DNA from: Sabethes cyaneus
Lineage: Eukaryota; Arthropoda; Insecta; Diptera; Culicidae
NCBI RefSeq assembly: GCF_943734655.1
Contig: NC_071355.1
Location: forward strand, 75,405,449 to 75,469,448
Reading direction: 5' to 3'
DNA: 64,000 nt
A program made the position numbers and the translations under genes. The notes below the pieces were generated by a model. The model saw only the letters and a list, made by a program, of their open reading frames with translations. It did not search any database and had not been told where the DNA came from. Of the stretch, positions 33,086-45,070 are shown one piece after another. Within the stretch, counting starts at the first letter, position 1; the number at the start of each line of letters is the position of its first letter.

Positions 33086-33382
33086 CAGTGGTGCCCAGGC
33101 ATCGGCATGGTGCGGGCCAAATCAGATCGCCCGGGCGCGCCCGCCGAATGCCGCGGGCTGCAATAATCTCTGGCCATTCATGTGCATAACAAAATGTAAA
33201 ATAGGCGACAACAAAAACCATTTTCTAGGAATCACCATAAAATTTAAACCAAAAAGCATTCAAATTCACAACATGCACGAGGCATAACGATTAAACTGAG
33301 AGACTCCTATGTCATCAAAAAACTTTCTCCTAAGTCCACCATCTTTCAAATCAGTCCGCGGGCCGCAGTTTGGCCATCACTG
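33086..33382. mobile_element. hAT-like MITE, 297 bp
   Basis: Ends cagtggtgcccaggc and, inverted, ttggccatcactg (reverse complement cagtgatggccaa). The flanking 8-mers gtttaggt and gtgtagag match at five of eight positions, an eroded hAT-type duplication. The interior is unusually GC-rich (gcccgggcgcgcccgccg) near the left end, with ccgcgggccgcag near the right end. Confidence 0.6.
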
Positions 33383-34046
33383 GTGTAGAGTTTGGACCAG
33401 TGATGAGAAAAACACTAGTCGGATTTTGATTCAGGGGTTTTTAAGGAACTTCTGAAGCTTCAGAGACATTCCTATAAATTAACGTGATTTTAAGCGTAGT
33501 AATACACTTTCTTGCGTACCTATGTCCCAATTTTACTTTCACAAAACGATTTCTTGACAAAATTATTAAGGAAGGTGATTTACAAAATAAGCTTTCACCG
33601 ATTGTTAGAAGCAAATAAACATGTTATGCTGGTTTTGTAGCATTGATAGAAACATATTATATTCAATGAGTGTTGAGGTCTTTGCCTAATTTTAAAATTG
33701 CCGATAAATTCGTAAGTTCAATAATTGGAGCAACGTAAAACACCCCTTCCAGTTTTATTGCACACTTGTTTTTTCTTGTCCTAACCCCTGTTTTTTCTGC
33801 AACGCCAGTTCACTTCTTGACAGTACGCTTTTCTGCGGTGTTGCTTTTTGTTTATCAACGGAAGCGATGGGAGCCGTGGTTTTACGTATTGCGATTTTCC
33901 CGTTTTTCACCGTTTATTGCGAGATTTCCAGGTCCACAATGGATGCTAAGGTATTCCTAAAGTATGTATATGAAAGTGGCTTTGTCCACAAATAAAAAAA
34001 TCAGAGAGGTTGTGTACAAGCCACGACCGCATATAGGTGACGCAGG
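33383..34046. other. Intergenic, nothing recognised
   Basis: AT-rich spacer between two MITEs. Short open frames such as 33766-33960 show no recognisable family. Confidence 0.5.
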
Positions 34047-34054
34047 ACTACGCA

Positions 34055-34327
34055 ATATAGTTACTATATATATAGTTCGGCGGATAGAAAACCAGGCGAA
34101 TTGGCATCCCTGATTTATGAAATTAAATTTGAAATTATGGTGAAATGTGCACGTTTTTACGAAAAATAATCACTGGCGGGTGTTGAAAATGACTAGTTCT
34201 ATGAAAATAAAGTGTGTTTTTTTAACATTACTCCAGCATTTTGGATTTTGAAAAGCTTTTGGCTCCGCTTTTGACGTTTATTTGGCTCCCGATTTTCTAT
34301 CCGCCGAACTATATATATAGTAACTAT
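34055..34327. mobile_element. 273-bp MITE with 33-bp inverted ends and 8-bp TSD ACTACGCA
   Basis: Inverted termini atagttactatatatatagt continuing into tcggcggatagaaaa at both ends. Direct repeats actacgca lie at 34047-34054 and 34328-34335. The 8-bp duplication suggests the hAT superfamily, though the AT-rich ends are unusual. No coding sequence. Confidence 0.82.
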
Positions 34328-34335
34328 ACTACGCA

Positions 34336-35920
34336 AGTCTCTTTGTGGCGATAGTAGCATATATCCATGTAATAATACGATTCTTCATGTATACATGCTA
34401 CATGCAGCATATATAGGGTTTGTTGACACTGCAGGTTGAGAATGATGCTGATGCAAAGCAGCAAATAAAACGTTCAAAACTATTCTCGGATAAGAGACTC
34501 ACTGATTTTCTTCGCATTGAGAAATCTGCGTCACGTCACATGCACAAATGCACGACAACAGTTTCGAACAAATTCTTGCAGTATCTATATGGACACAATC
34601 TGGCAAAAGGGAAGGATGACCGCTCACTTTTCGTTGACGTTTCACCTTCAGGACATCAATTTGGACTAATTTCAATCTTAATTGTTGAAGGCGGTTGAAG
34701 AAAAGGGCTGGTTTTATACTTTAAGAAAATTGGTTACCTTCAGGACATCGCATTGGACTAAGTTTAATGCTGGAACGATAACATCGGTTGAAGAAGAGGG
34801 GTGGTTTTGCACTCTGAGGTACTTCCCGAGCACAGATATCAAATTGGGATAGGTTTAAACGCCGTAAAGTATCTATTAGGACGAGGAGTTTCTGTCACTT
34901 TTTTTGCAAAAAGCACGTGCAAACCATGATGACGTCTTTTCTTCGACCAATCAGGATGTGAGGATTTCTATTTGGACAATGCTTCATTATTATCAGTTTT
35001 TCAATAATGTACACTTACGAAATAATAGCGTTCTTCATTTGAGCCAATTCTTAGAAGGTGTTGCGATCGATTGGTGAAAAAATATTGAAAATCGATCGGG
35101 AAACCGCTAAGCAATTAGCGTTCAAAACCTGACCACGCTACCCAGCCAAACCTTGCCGTAAGACGTAGTCCTACGTTCAAACTGCAAGTAACTAACTAAC
35201 CAACAAAGCAGCATTTTTCTATGACGTCATCTCACTTTCAGGACATCAATTTGGACTAGATTCAATGTTTAAAGATAAAACCGGTTGAAGAAAAGGGGTA
35301 GTTTTGCGAACTTTTTTGTAAAAGGAAACCAGAAATCACACTAAAAATATGATATATTTAACTGTCGTCTCTGCTTGTGAAGCAAGGTAATCATGAAGAA
35401 AATTTATGGAGACATTTGACCTTGAAACTTTTCGTTAATTTTCACTATTTAGTGATTGAAAACGAAAATTGTAATAAAAACTACATAAATGCTACATTTA
35501 TTATGAATTGATTGATATTCAAACAATTTGTATTCTTTCAGAATTGACAGAGCTCTAGCGTTCAAAATCTTTCATTTTTTCGAGACGCTCGCATGTTTTG
35601 ATTTTTAGGAATGACACCCTATCCCAAACCTTGCCATAAGACGTAGTCCTACGTCGAAGATTTCGTCACCTCGTGATCGTGATAATTTTCGTCAGGGCTC
35701 GTGCGCAATAAAGAAAACCACAGCATAAAATAAAAGGCATGAAGGTTGTATTCATGAATTTGCGGATCAGAGGACTTATCTCATCGTCAACCGGTGATGC
35801 ACTATGGGTTGCGCGTATTTTTATCATTTGTTTTTTCAGAGATATACCTACCTGTTTATTATTTTTATAGGATTTTGGAACCAATAAAGGAACTAGTGAA
35901 TCACAAATCGAGACTACCTA
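34336..35920. repeat. Repeat-rich region with reiterated modules
   Basis: A module reading ttcaggacatcaatttggac then ta-tttcaat-tt and ggttgaagaa-aggg-tggtttt occurs near 34649, 34738 and 35240. A separate motif aaaccttgcc(g/a)taagacgt followed by agtcctacgt occurs at 35147-35175 and 35626-35654, each preceded by tagcgttcaaaa. This indicates an old ~480-bp duplication or a dispersed element with internal repeats. No intact ORF. Confidence 0.5.
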
Positions 35921-36128
35921 ACATCTAGCTATTGTGGACATTTGCAACAACATTACACTTTTGCTCTCCTAAAGCCTAAACACCTAAATATAAAGCACGT
36001 TGGTATGTTACTGTCGGAAGTGAACCAGGAATTACAAGCGAAGCATTACTGTCACTTAAAATAAAGTCCAGTGAGTACGCTTTATCCGCTGTAACTGTTG
36101 TTTCGTTTGCATTCGGTGGAACATATTA

Positions 36129-37050
36129 TTGTTATTATTAGTTCAGATGCTCAAATTAATACGCAATCGCCTACATATAAAGGGAACATTGCAGACTCGA
36201 TGCGGGCCCGCTAAATGGAATCACATTGCGGGATTGAATGATTGGAAAAACGTGAAAGGATTTCGCATAGCTAGTAATCTGACGGACAATCATATGCACT
36301 TTGAAAATAATAAAATGTAGATTATCCTAGCTGTGCAGGTTATCAGCCAATCGGTGGCAGATGCTCTGAGATTTATGCAGATCCGTATTGAAAAGTTTAG
36401 TGAATGCCGAGGGACGATAGAGTTCATGGAATTATTCAACAACCACTTCGACATAGGTAATTCTAAGCATTCTTGAATTTATTAGTTAACTAAATCAGTC
36501 TCAAAATGCCAAAAACGAGTTTGATTTCTACAGATTCGATGATTTGATTAACTTTTTCAGGTTATACTATGTACGAAATCGATACTGATTTTAAAGCACC
36601 GCTATCAGACAAAAATTTTGATTTATATAAAAAAGCTTTTGAATATGCCGAAAATTATATCCGTACAATTACGCTTGATGACGGAACTCCAATTCTATAG
36701 TCAAAAAACAAAACCGGTTTTTTTAGGATTTCTTGTAGTAATTGAGTTTTCAACGAATGTACGCTGATTACTGCGAAAGAAAACTAAATGGGCACTTCGA
36801 AGAACCTGAAAGTCTAGTATCTGTACAAAATCGCCTTTGGAAAAATATTTACATACCGATTCTCCCAGGATCATATCGAAATATTCTTCGGTGCCATTTA
36901 GTAGTAAATCGGGGAGTAATAATAACGCTTGTCAACTTGAACCGGTTTAAACCGCGAGTACACCAAAAAGCGGACGAAGTCTTCCAACGTTCCAACAAGA
37001 TTTTTTACGTATTACGATTAACCTAAACGAATATGATGTCTGTGTTAGAA
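36129..37050 (+). pseudogene. P-element/THAP9-like transposase relic
   Basis: Reads LKLIRNRLHIKGTLQTRCGP, AKWNHIAGL, FRIASNLTDNHMHFENNKM, one TAG (36318-36320), then in the same frame LAVQVISQSVADALRFMQI and CRGTIEFMELFNNHFDI. A GT-AG intron (36457-36560) follows, then YTMYEIDTDFKAPLSDKNF, LDDGTPIL, a TAG, and after a frameshift KTGFFGFLVVIEF. The order LLKxIRN / KW-HI / L-xHI-KM / Q-x-S-SVA-AL / DGTP-L / KTGF-GFL is diagnostic of the P-superfamily/THAP9 transposase core. The N-terminal THAP domain and the C-terminus were not seen. It is inactive because of stops and a shift. Residues to 37026 are unassigned. Confidence 0.75.
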
Positions 37051-37940
37051 AAGTGCGCTAGAAAAAGTGATAAACGCTCCTTATCTCACAAGTTTCCTTA
37101 GGACCGCGTAGTGACGTTACGATACTACCGATACTGAATCGAAATCGATCCGTTTTTCGTGATCTTTAATAATTTTAAATCGATGCATACTGTTTGATAC
37201 TTTCTAAATATCGATGAATTTGGAAAGAATCGAAAAGTATCCAAAACCAGCAGGCCGTCCCACACTTACATTACATATTGCAACGTACTATCAACATAGG
37301 CACTAAGCCAGAGAAAATTCAATTATCTGCCCTTCTTCACAGAGCTCAGAAACAAAAATTCGTAAAGTTGCACACGTTCCTTAGATCCTTATGCATAAAC
37401 GGCATTCTTATTAGTTCGATCAGGGCTCCAGTTTTAGTGGTTCTGAAGCTTTAATAACAGAAAAAATCGGCATTTCGGTGAATTGTTTACAGGAGCTCAG
37501 ATTTTTAGTTAGTGAGGATTGAGCGGTCTGAATAAATGCCTATTCAGATTGACAGCCAACCATCGTCGTCATTGGCTTGTCTAAGGCACAAAATGTCAAT
37601 GATCTTTTTCTGTGATACTAGCGAATCGAGAAACGATGCTTTTCTAAATTTCAACGTCACTAGGACCGCGATAAACCTAGACCAATTTGATCATGATCGG
37701 TGTTAGGGCCAGAGAAAGTGACAAAAAGCGCTGCAGTGTGTACTAATATTATACTCAAAATACCCGATTTTTAATTGCATTTGTGCGAAATTTTGGCGAT
37801 CTTGTAAAATCAATATTGCTACAATCGCCTTTACCGAAGTGTACAACTGCAATAAAAAAACAACAAAAATCTAGGTTTTTATCGTATTAATTTTGCTTTA
37901 TTTTATCACATTTTACGTGACTGACATTCTCTAGCGATTA
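37051..37940. other. Intergenic, nothing recognised
   Basis: No supported gene. ttaggaccgcgtagtgacgtt at about 37099 and aacgtcactaggaccgcgat at about 37653 share pieces in direct and inverted order, possibly the eroded ends of an element of about 560 bp. Confidence 0.4.
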
Positions 37941-37948
37941 TTGGGCTT

Positions 37949-38500
37949 CTGCTTACTTACTTACTTAGGTGGCTTCCCGTCCGAAGACAAAGCCTGTTGA
38001 ACAAAATTTCTCCATGTAACTCGGTTGAGGGCTACCGCTCTCCAATTCCTCGGACACCGAGTACTCTCCGCCAGATCTCGCTCCACCTGGTCTAACCATC
38101 TTGCTCGCTGCGCTCCTGGTCGTCTTGTTCCTACCAGATTTTAGGCGAACACCATCTTTGCAGGGTAGTTGTCCGGCATTCTTGCAACATGCCCTGCCCA
38201 TCGCATCCGTCCAGCTTTAGCTACCTTCTGGATACTGGGTTCGCCATAGAGCTGTGCGAGTTCATGGTTCATCCTCCGCCTCCATACTCCGTTCTCCTGT
38301 ACGCCGCCGAAGATCGTTCTTAGCACTCGTCGTTCGAAGACTCCGAGCACTCGCAGGTCCTCCTCGAGCATTGTCCATGTTACATGCCCGTAGAGAACAA
38401 CCGGTCTAATAAGCGTCTTGTACAGGGTGCACTTTGTACGGGGACTTAGTCTGCTTTTAGTGCTCGACCGCAATTGCTTGTGGAGCCCATAGTAAGCATT
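37949..38500 (-). mobile_element. RTE-like LINE 3' fragment
   Basis: On the - strand: KTLIRPVVLYGHVTWTMLEE, RVLRTIFGGVQENGVWRRRM, KAGRMRWAGHVARMPDN, a C-terminal tail with WR-FVQQALSS, and a stop just inside a (TTAC)n tract at 37949-37966. This is the cleanest of the RTE-like C-terminal copies and is truncated at its 5' end near 38500. Confidence 0.78.
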
Positions 38501-40106
38501 GGGCTTCTGCGCTTAAAATTATGGTGGCCCAGCCATGACTACTGAAGTGGCCCGACCTTTACAAATAGCGCTTTTCACCTTTGCCTTCCCAAACATTTCA
38601 GTAAGGCGATTTTTCTATAGTCTTCGTGTGCGGCACAACACACTTAATACATTTTCAAAATTTATCTCGATAATTGCATTTCATGAATCATTTCTTAAAG
38701 AAAAGTTCATTGCGCCTGGAAAACTATTTTTGTAAGATTTAGTCACTGAATTCAGTACGGGTGTTTTGAATACACGATTGGAACTCACAATATTGTGAAA
38801 AGTTAGCTATCATAGTAAGAAGTTTTACAATGGTTGTATCATAGATATCATGAGTTACTAAAACTGTAAAATCATGGTGGCCCAACCATAACAGTGGCCC
38901 GACGATAACGACAATGCAATACCCTAAGTTTTCTTTTTACATGAATTTTTTCAGCGTGCGCATTTAAGGGTTAAACATTTTAATCGGCACTTGAAGCAGA
39001 TTTTGAAGCAGAAGAAGCGTGCTAGGTGTTTGAACGAGGAAGTTTTGGCGAAATTCAACGGATGTATTTTGAAGGACGATGAAACTCACGTGAAAATCGA
39101 TTTCAAGCAACTTTCTGGTCAAAAATTTTTCATTGCAGCGCGATGTGCCAGGCAAGTATAAGTTTTTCAATTCATTGTACAATTCACTAGAGCACAGCTC
39201 AGCTGCATTCCATATTCGACCAAACCAAAAGTTGCACGAAATATAGACGTTCCAAAAATAGAATCTAATTCTTTCATCTAATAAACACAAGCCTCCGAGT
39301 GTCCGTGAACAAAGTACCATTTCTTGGAATTGAACAAAACATAATATTACAATGTAAACTGTAGGTCTATGCCTTGATTGATAATAATAGTGATGCGAAA
39401 TTAAATTTTTTTCGAAACGAACAAAAATCGTTATTATAATTTATATTAATAAGCAACACCAGTATGTATACGTGTACGGGTGAAAAATCACCAGCAGAAT
39501 TCACGTGTGCAACCATTTCATAATTCGAAACGATGATCACACACCTTGGTGGATCGGATTCGGTCCATTTTCTGGCCGAAGGAGCAGTTTCAAAATTAGA
39601 ACACATTGTGTAGGCGCGATCCGTTCGCAGTTTCTGCTGGTAACGAAAAAAAACGTTCAATAAAAATTTTTCCTTCACCTCATGTGGGTCGACTGCGTGG
39701 AGAAAACCCGAAATGATGTTTCCTTTTGGCTGCCACCGACCGGCTTTAAAATAGCGCAAAAATTTTGCCTTTTCTTCGTGCGCGATTCGGATTGCTCGGA
39801 AAATTTTCTACGTAGGCCCGTACTGCTGTGTGCGTTCGACCTCCGCTCCGGTTTAAGGGGAAAACCGTAGTCAACGCATACGGACGCATTTTCACCTCGG
39901 AGAAATTCAGGGGAAACTCGTGTGCTAAGCCGAACGCGGTGCTAAGAATAGAACGATCGGCTTGATCGGATCGATGACGTCAGTGCGAAAAGTTGCTAGT
40001 CCTTCGGTGGCCTGCAGCTCCCGTCCCGTGCCGCGGTGGCACTGTAGTGGTGCAGTGTCCAAACAGCGCCAGGGTCCAACGGGCGTTTTAACGTATTGCG
40101 CTACTC
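38501..40106. other. Intergenic, upstream of the possible Tm2 promoter
   Basis: No supported gene. The strings atggtggcccagccatga (38521) and atggtggcccaaccataa (38874) are 353 bp apart, each followed by agtggcccgac; they look like parts of one repeat. The - strand frame 39367-39759 (130 codons) has no family resemblance. Confidence 0.45.
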
Positions 40107-40158
40107 AGTGCTATCGTGTTTTTAGTCTAGCGAGGATTTGAGTGAGAGCGCTCAGGTT
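40107..40158 (+). promoter_or_regulatory. Candidate Tm2 promoter (Inr plus DPE) and 5' non-coding exon
   Basis: actcagtgct around 40103-40112 carries the arthropod initiator TCAGT. Taking A at 40107 as +1, positions +28 to +32 read ggatt, four of five matches to the DPE consensus RGWYV. A usable donor follows (gcgctcag/gttaggtg). Tm2 needs an upstream non-coding exon because its start-codon exon begins with an acceptor at 48100. An intron of about 8 kb is long but comparable to others here. This is inference from motif spacing only. Confidence 0.3.
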
Positions 40159-42690
40159 AGGTGTGTTTTTTTACGTTCAATCCCAGATTTAAAATCGTCA
40201 AAGGGAAATTTCTGCTGATTTTTTCTTCGAATTTTAGGTTTCGAGTACAGTAGGTTACCACTGATAATTTAAGGTCTAATTTGGTTAAAACTGTGCACTA
40301 GGCTTAAATTTCCAGTTTATCCTGTAGGGTGTTGGTCAGTAAAGTGCAATTTTAGTGGCTTATGTTTTAAGAAATCTGTGAGCGTATTTATGGTCGTTGA
40401 TCTCGACTTTGATTGGCCAATATCGTAAGAATTACGGTGTTTGGCGAGCGCTAATGACTGGTGTTGAGTAATTTTTCAACTATGCGGATAATTGCCAACG
40501 ATCTGAACAGATATTTTAAATTGGATGGACATCGACGGGTTGCTGTTAGATAATGAAGGTGTTGTAATTGCTGCGGCGTGAAATTTTTCAAAAATAGTAC
40601 CGCGAAGAAACACAATTATAAAATGGTTAAATATACCAGACAGAAGTTAAGCAACGGACACGGAGGGTAGCACAAAGTATTTGGGTGGCAGGCGTCGGGA
40701 AAATCCATCGTGTGCGTCCGTGTGCAAGTGAGTGTGCGTGTGTAATTAATATAAATAATGTGCGCAGAATTCTGCGCACAGCCGATCCGAGGAGTCTCGC
40801 GCATACCTATCGGAAAAGCAGAAGATCATTGCCTACTTATGGACCTGCAGTACGGATTTTAGAAAAAACCTCAACATTTCACCGAACAGGCTAAGCTCGT
40901 GTTCTAATAATAGTAACGCACTGTGTGCGCAAAACAAACGGCGACGAATGCGCACTGATCGAGGCCATTAAAAGAAGTCGGAAAATTGTTTCAAAAAATC
41001 AAAACCCGTATACATACACTTGCACACAGACACGCACATATACACATACATGTAGACACACGCATTCAATTCAATTAGTCATTGAGGTAGTGTGTAGGTT
41101 GCCAAACGATCCTGCATATTTGTCCTATCGGGCGTTTTCGGGCCTGCCAAACGTCGAAACAGATTGTCCCGAACTTCGCCTATACAGTGAATGTAGGGTG
41201 TGCTTCAATAAACAGTCATGGGTGATTATAAATAGAAATTGTAGCTGGAAAATTTCGTCTAACGACACGAACAACACGGATGACACCTGCTGACACTTTC
41301 CCGCCTGTCGACTGGGATGGACAGCATAGCTGCGATAGACTAGAGGTCGTGCGACTTCTAGTGTGTGCCGTCATTGACTAATTGCTCTGAAACTGTAGCC
41401 CGACTTAGATTAATAATGGATTAATAATGGGGGTGTTTAGCCAAGATTGGCTATGTTATTTTAAATGCTATAAAAAGTTATCTCTCTGAATCAGACTGAA
41501 AAAAATGTTGAAAAGGATTTCAAACCGAAAAAACTAACGTGCCAGTAATTGATTTTTTAATTATCTTTATTGATGATATAAAAGTAAATTACTACATTAA
41601 TAGATGCTGGTGCACCATTCTAAAATCTTTCGAGATCTAAGTATGAAATTTTTGTAAAATAAAGCCATTTTCTTTGGAATTTTCAATTTTCAGTAATTTT
41701 GATTCGTTCAAAAATATCCGCACATTGAGCCAAGCTAGAAACATTTTTATAGCAAAGTTGTTTATTCTAAAATTCGTTCCAATTTTATACGAGCTGTATT
41801 ATAATTTAGTACTGTTACTCGCTGTTAGTATTAGTAGATTTCGAACACAAGAGTCATGTACACTACAGAATCAACACGCGATTTCGGAAGCAAAATATAT
41901 GTGTAATTCATATATTTTGTTTCTATTTTTATATTCAAAGCAAGAGCGAATCAATGGTTCAAATATTCAAAGTTCAAATAATAGCAAAACTGGGTTGAAA
42001 TGCTAACCAGAAGCAGTTTATAGCTGATTTGAAATGTTATTTTAGTCCGTTTAGTGTTATTATTTTAGCGATACGATCTGAGCACGACGTGACTAAAGAT
42101 GGATAAGATGATGAAAGAGAAGCATGTTACTGTGTTATTACTTTGATTTCACTTGATTTCGGATCAAGGGCTGTTCCATTTTATTGCTCATAATCGGTTA
42201 ATAACTATAGCTAAAAAACTCAATACACTATATCCAATAATAAAATAATTTAACCATTGAAAGTGCCCTGGCGCGTCTTTATGTTTGTGCTATGCTTTAG
42301 AACAAATGGTGCACAATAAGATAGTTTTTTTGATAGTTTAATTTTGGGCAACTTAAAACTTTCTTTGAAATCAGCTCAAATTTCCTATGAGAAACAATAC
42401 AATTATCAAAGATCCACTACTGCTCAAGTTGCAGTCGATGAGAGAATTGTATTTTGTAGTCTTGCCTTTTCTCGGAATTGGAGTTTTTGACAACAACTTC
42501 TTTGCGACTTCAATTAAAATAAAGATAACGATAAGAGTTTCTTATGATTCTTACGAGTCCTCAACGAAGATTTTACAATTTTTGAAGCAGGAGTGTTACT
42601 ATTAAAATTTGGTCGAACAAAACTGCCTGCAAGTTGACTGAATTTCTAGTAAAAGACTCAAATTATTCTTTTAATTCGAAGATTAATTAA
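40159..42690. other. Possible first intron of Tm2, no gene seen
   Basis: Contains a CA-rich low-complexity tract (about 41010-41070) and short frames without family matches (for example 40925-41293, 41674-42006). No splice-linked coding exon was recognised. Confidence 0.45.
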
Positions 42691-42692
42691 TA

Positions 42693-43604
42693 GAGTAGGG
42701 CGGGGCATAAGTGCGACGTTTGTAGTTGTCATCAATTTTCATGAGATATGAAGAAGCACAACAATAAAATATATTTTATATTGATGCAATAACGCAATAT
42801 CTTCACATTCAACTATAAATCATCTGGAGTAAAAGTGTTATGCAAAATAAATTCTTCATTTTCTGATCAAGTACTGAATCGCACTTTTGCCCCGCTAGTG
42901 GGGTGCTCGAATCCATGAAATTGGCAGAGCAGTAGCTAACAAAACCATAATATCTTCAATCTGTTTCGGAAAGGAATATTCTCAATTTGCATTTTTTCTG
43001 TTTTCCGCTGGTGTGCTGCAGCCTCCGTCAGATCGAAACTTTAACAAAGGTTTTTATTTGTTTCACCAGCGGATAGACACTGTTTTACTTCGGCCAGCAT
43101 CTGTGGAAAATACAATTTTCGGCTGATTTTCCATTTTAGCATCTGTAATATAGTGCCTAAAACTGTATATAATCACCTATGCATTTCTGCCTCGTCCATG
43201 AATCGCATTTTTGCCCCGTTCGTGAATTGCACTTTTGCCCCACTAGGCGCCTGACAGGGTTTGATCAAATTAATGTAAAGCGAAGTATATTTTTGTCTCA
43301 TCGCATTTTCAAAAAAGATATGTGAGTGATGTAAAACACTGCTACAAATTTTCAACAAGTAATATCTTCCTGCCGATATCGTTTTTCCGTATAACCAATA
43401 CGAAATATTACATCAAAACCGCCCTAAAATAACATTTGCACATAACTCAGCAACCATGTTTCGAAAACAACAAATGTTTACGATACATACAAGCTGTCAA
43501 AGTAGCTGCCCATACATGCCAATGTAGTTATTTTCTCGGAATCTGTACTAATAAATCATTGAATCGCACTTTTATCCCCATCGCACTTTTACCCCTCCTT
43601 ACTC
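42693..43604. mobile_element. 912-bp MITE with TA target duplication
   Basis: Ends gagtagggcggggcataagt and, inverted, acttttacccctccttactc, giving about 24 bp of imperfect inverted terminal repeat. Flanked by TA at 42691-42692 and 43605-43606. The interior repeats the motif gaatcgcacttttgcccc five times on one strand (about 42878, 43200, 43225, 43560, 43581). TA duplication suggests a Tc1/mariner-mobilised MITE. Confidence 0.72.
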
Positions 43605-43671
43605 TATAAAATACAGAAAATGTATTCAACTAAGCTTCCGGTAGACCGAATCGGAATTGCCGGACATTTCG

Positions 43672-43740
43672 TTTAATTCCTGCATCATAAGGCTTTAATT
43701 CCTGCCATCATAAGGCTTTAATTCCTGCCATTCTATAAGG
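43672..43740. repeat. Tandem repeat, ~24-bp unit x3
   Basis: Three adjacent copies of tttaattcctgccatcataa with gg(c) joiners, the first lacking one c. Small, probably replication-slippage product. Confidence 0.8.
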
Positions 43741-43779
43741 CCACTTCGTCCACTTTGTTCACTGCAGGACGCCTGGTTC

Positions 43780-44420
43780 TTTAAAACTGGCGTTTTGCTT
43801 TCAATAGTTATCTGTCGTATTGTGTTTGGGGACTACCTGCAGGTTGTTGGTGACTGACTACTACATGGCCAATGTTTCGAAATAGTAAAATGCCAAATCC
43901 GTCCAAAGCAGCACGGAACAATAGTGATGCTTCAAAAAAGGCAGAAACCGTTTTTCTTGCCAATCGGTCCGGAGAATTTTCTGATTGATGGTTTCGCTTG
44001 CAACAAAAATGTTGCTGTTCAAGCCACAGCTACAGATAGTTTGCCAAACCAGATATCTCTTAGCGAACTTCGACAGTTTCATATGCTTAAAAATGTCTGC
44101 CACTCTCCTGCTTCCGGCAGCCGTACCAAACTTCTGCCTTAAAAACGGTCCGGTCCCTGTTTTTAGGTCTATGCGCGTTTGTAGACGACATTTTTAGCTT
44201 GTAACCGACATTTCAAACGGAGAGGTTGGAGTTCCGCTTGAAATCACTGGCTACTCTGTTTGTCATCCCAATGGATTCCGGCTTTCGATTTCCTAGCGAT
44301 CCACGCTTTCGGACTGTCGACAAACGTTCCCCAAATACTTTTATTACGTTGATTCTAATTGATTTAACCACTTTTAATGCTTTCACTAACTCCAAGTGCG
44401 TGTATCCGGGTAATCAATGA
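43780..44420 (-). pseudogene. ITm/mariner transposase relic
   Basis: On the - strand an N-terminal DNA-binding part reads NRVASDFKRNSNLSVRNVGY then KLKMSST (44200-44300). A catalytic-domain part reads VWQTICSCGLNSNIFVASET, INQKIL, QEKRFLPFLKHHYCSVLLWT and D-LAF-YYFETLAM (43861-44060). The order is that of mosquito ITm (D37E-like) transposases, with a deletion and stops between. It appears to stop before the third catalytic residue. Confidence 0.68.
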
Positions 44421-44619
44421 CCATAAAAATAAGTAGTAAATCAACCGTTTATTAGCATTACTGGTATTTTTACTGAATGTTTGTTGTGACTAAGACAACC
44501 GTTGGAAACAGAATGAATGTTTATTAGTTTCAATGGTAACTCGATCCTACATCTTTCTCTTCTTTTTATCTATATCTTTCTTTTCTTTTATTAACGTATA
44601 GGTAGATGTATTTCGTTGA

Positions 44620-45070
44620 AAATGTTGTTTTGCTTAGATCCGCTTTCCTAGGCACTCAATTGCAAAAGAACTGATTTCTAAGACCTCTTCCGGTGATAAT
44701 CTTTCTCGAACTTTGTAGGCGACGTTGACCAGGGTAATACCGCGGTAGTTGCAATAATCTAGCCGATCGCCCTTTTTGTACATGGGACAAACAACACTTA
44801 TCGGGCAAGAACTCCAGATAGTAGGCTCTGCCGGACTCGCACGTATTGCTAGCATTCTGCTGATCGTTCCAATTTTTGTTCGGTTCCAGCGAGTAATAGA
44901 TCGCAAGGCGCACCGAGTCACCGTCTCCGAAGCGTGCCGGAAAGCCGCTTTCTCGACGTCGCACAGTGGGACGGCTCTCAAATGTTCCACCGTGATCCAC
45001 CGTAACACACATATGAAAGGAAACACACTACATTGCAGTATGTAAAGTGGCGGAGATTGGCTGCGCATAC
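44620..45070 (-). mobile_element. RTE-like reverse transcriptase fragment
   Basis: The - strand frame contains VCPMYKKGDRLDYCNYRGIT followed by LVNVAYKV (44690-44790), the conserved block near the start of RTE-like reverse transcriptase. Flanking sequence in this frame is weakly similar to the preceding linker. A short, broken relic. Confidence 0.6.

Noticed and set aside
40925..41293. 122-codon frame with a Tyr/Thr/His-rich part
   Set aside because: It is produced by a CA-rich low-complexity tract and resembles no family.
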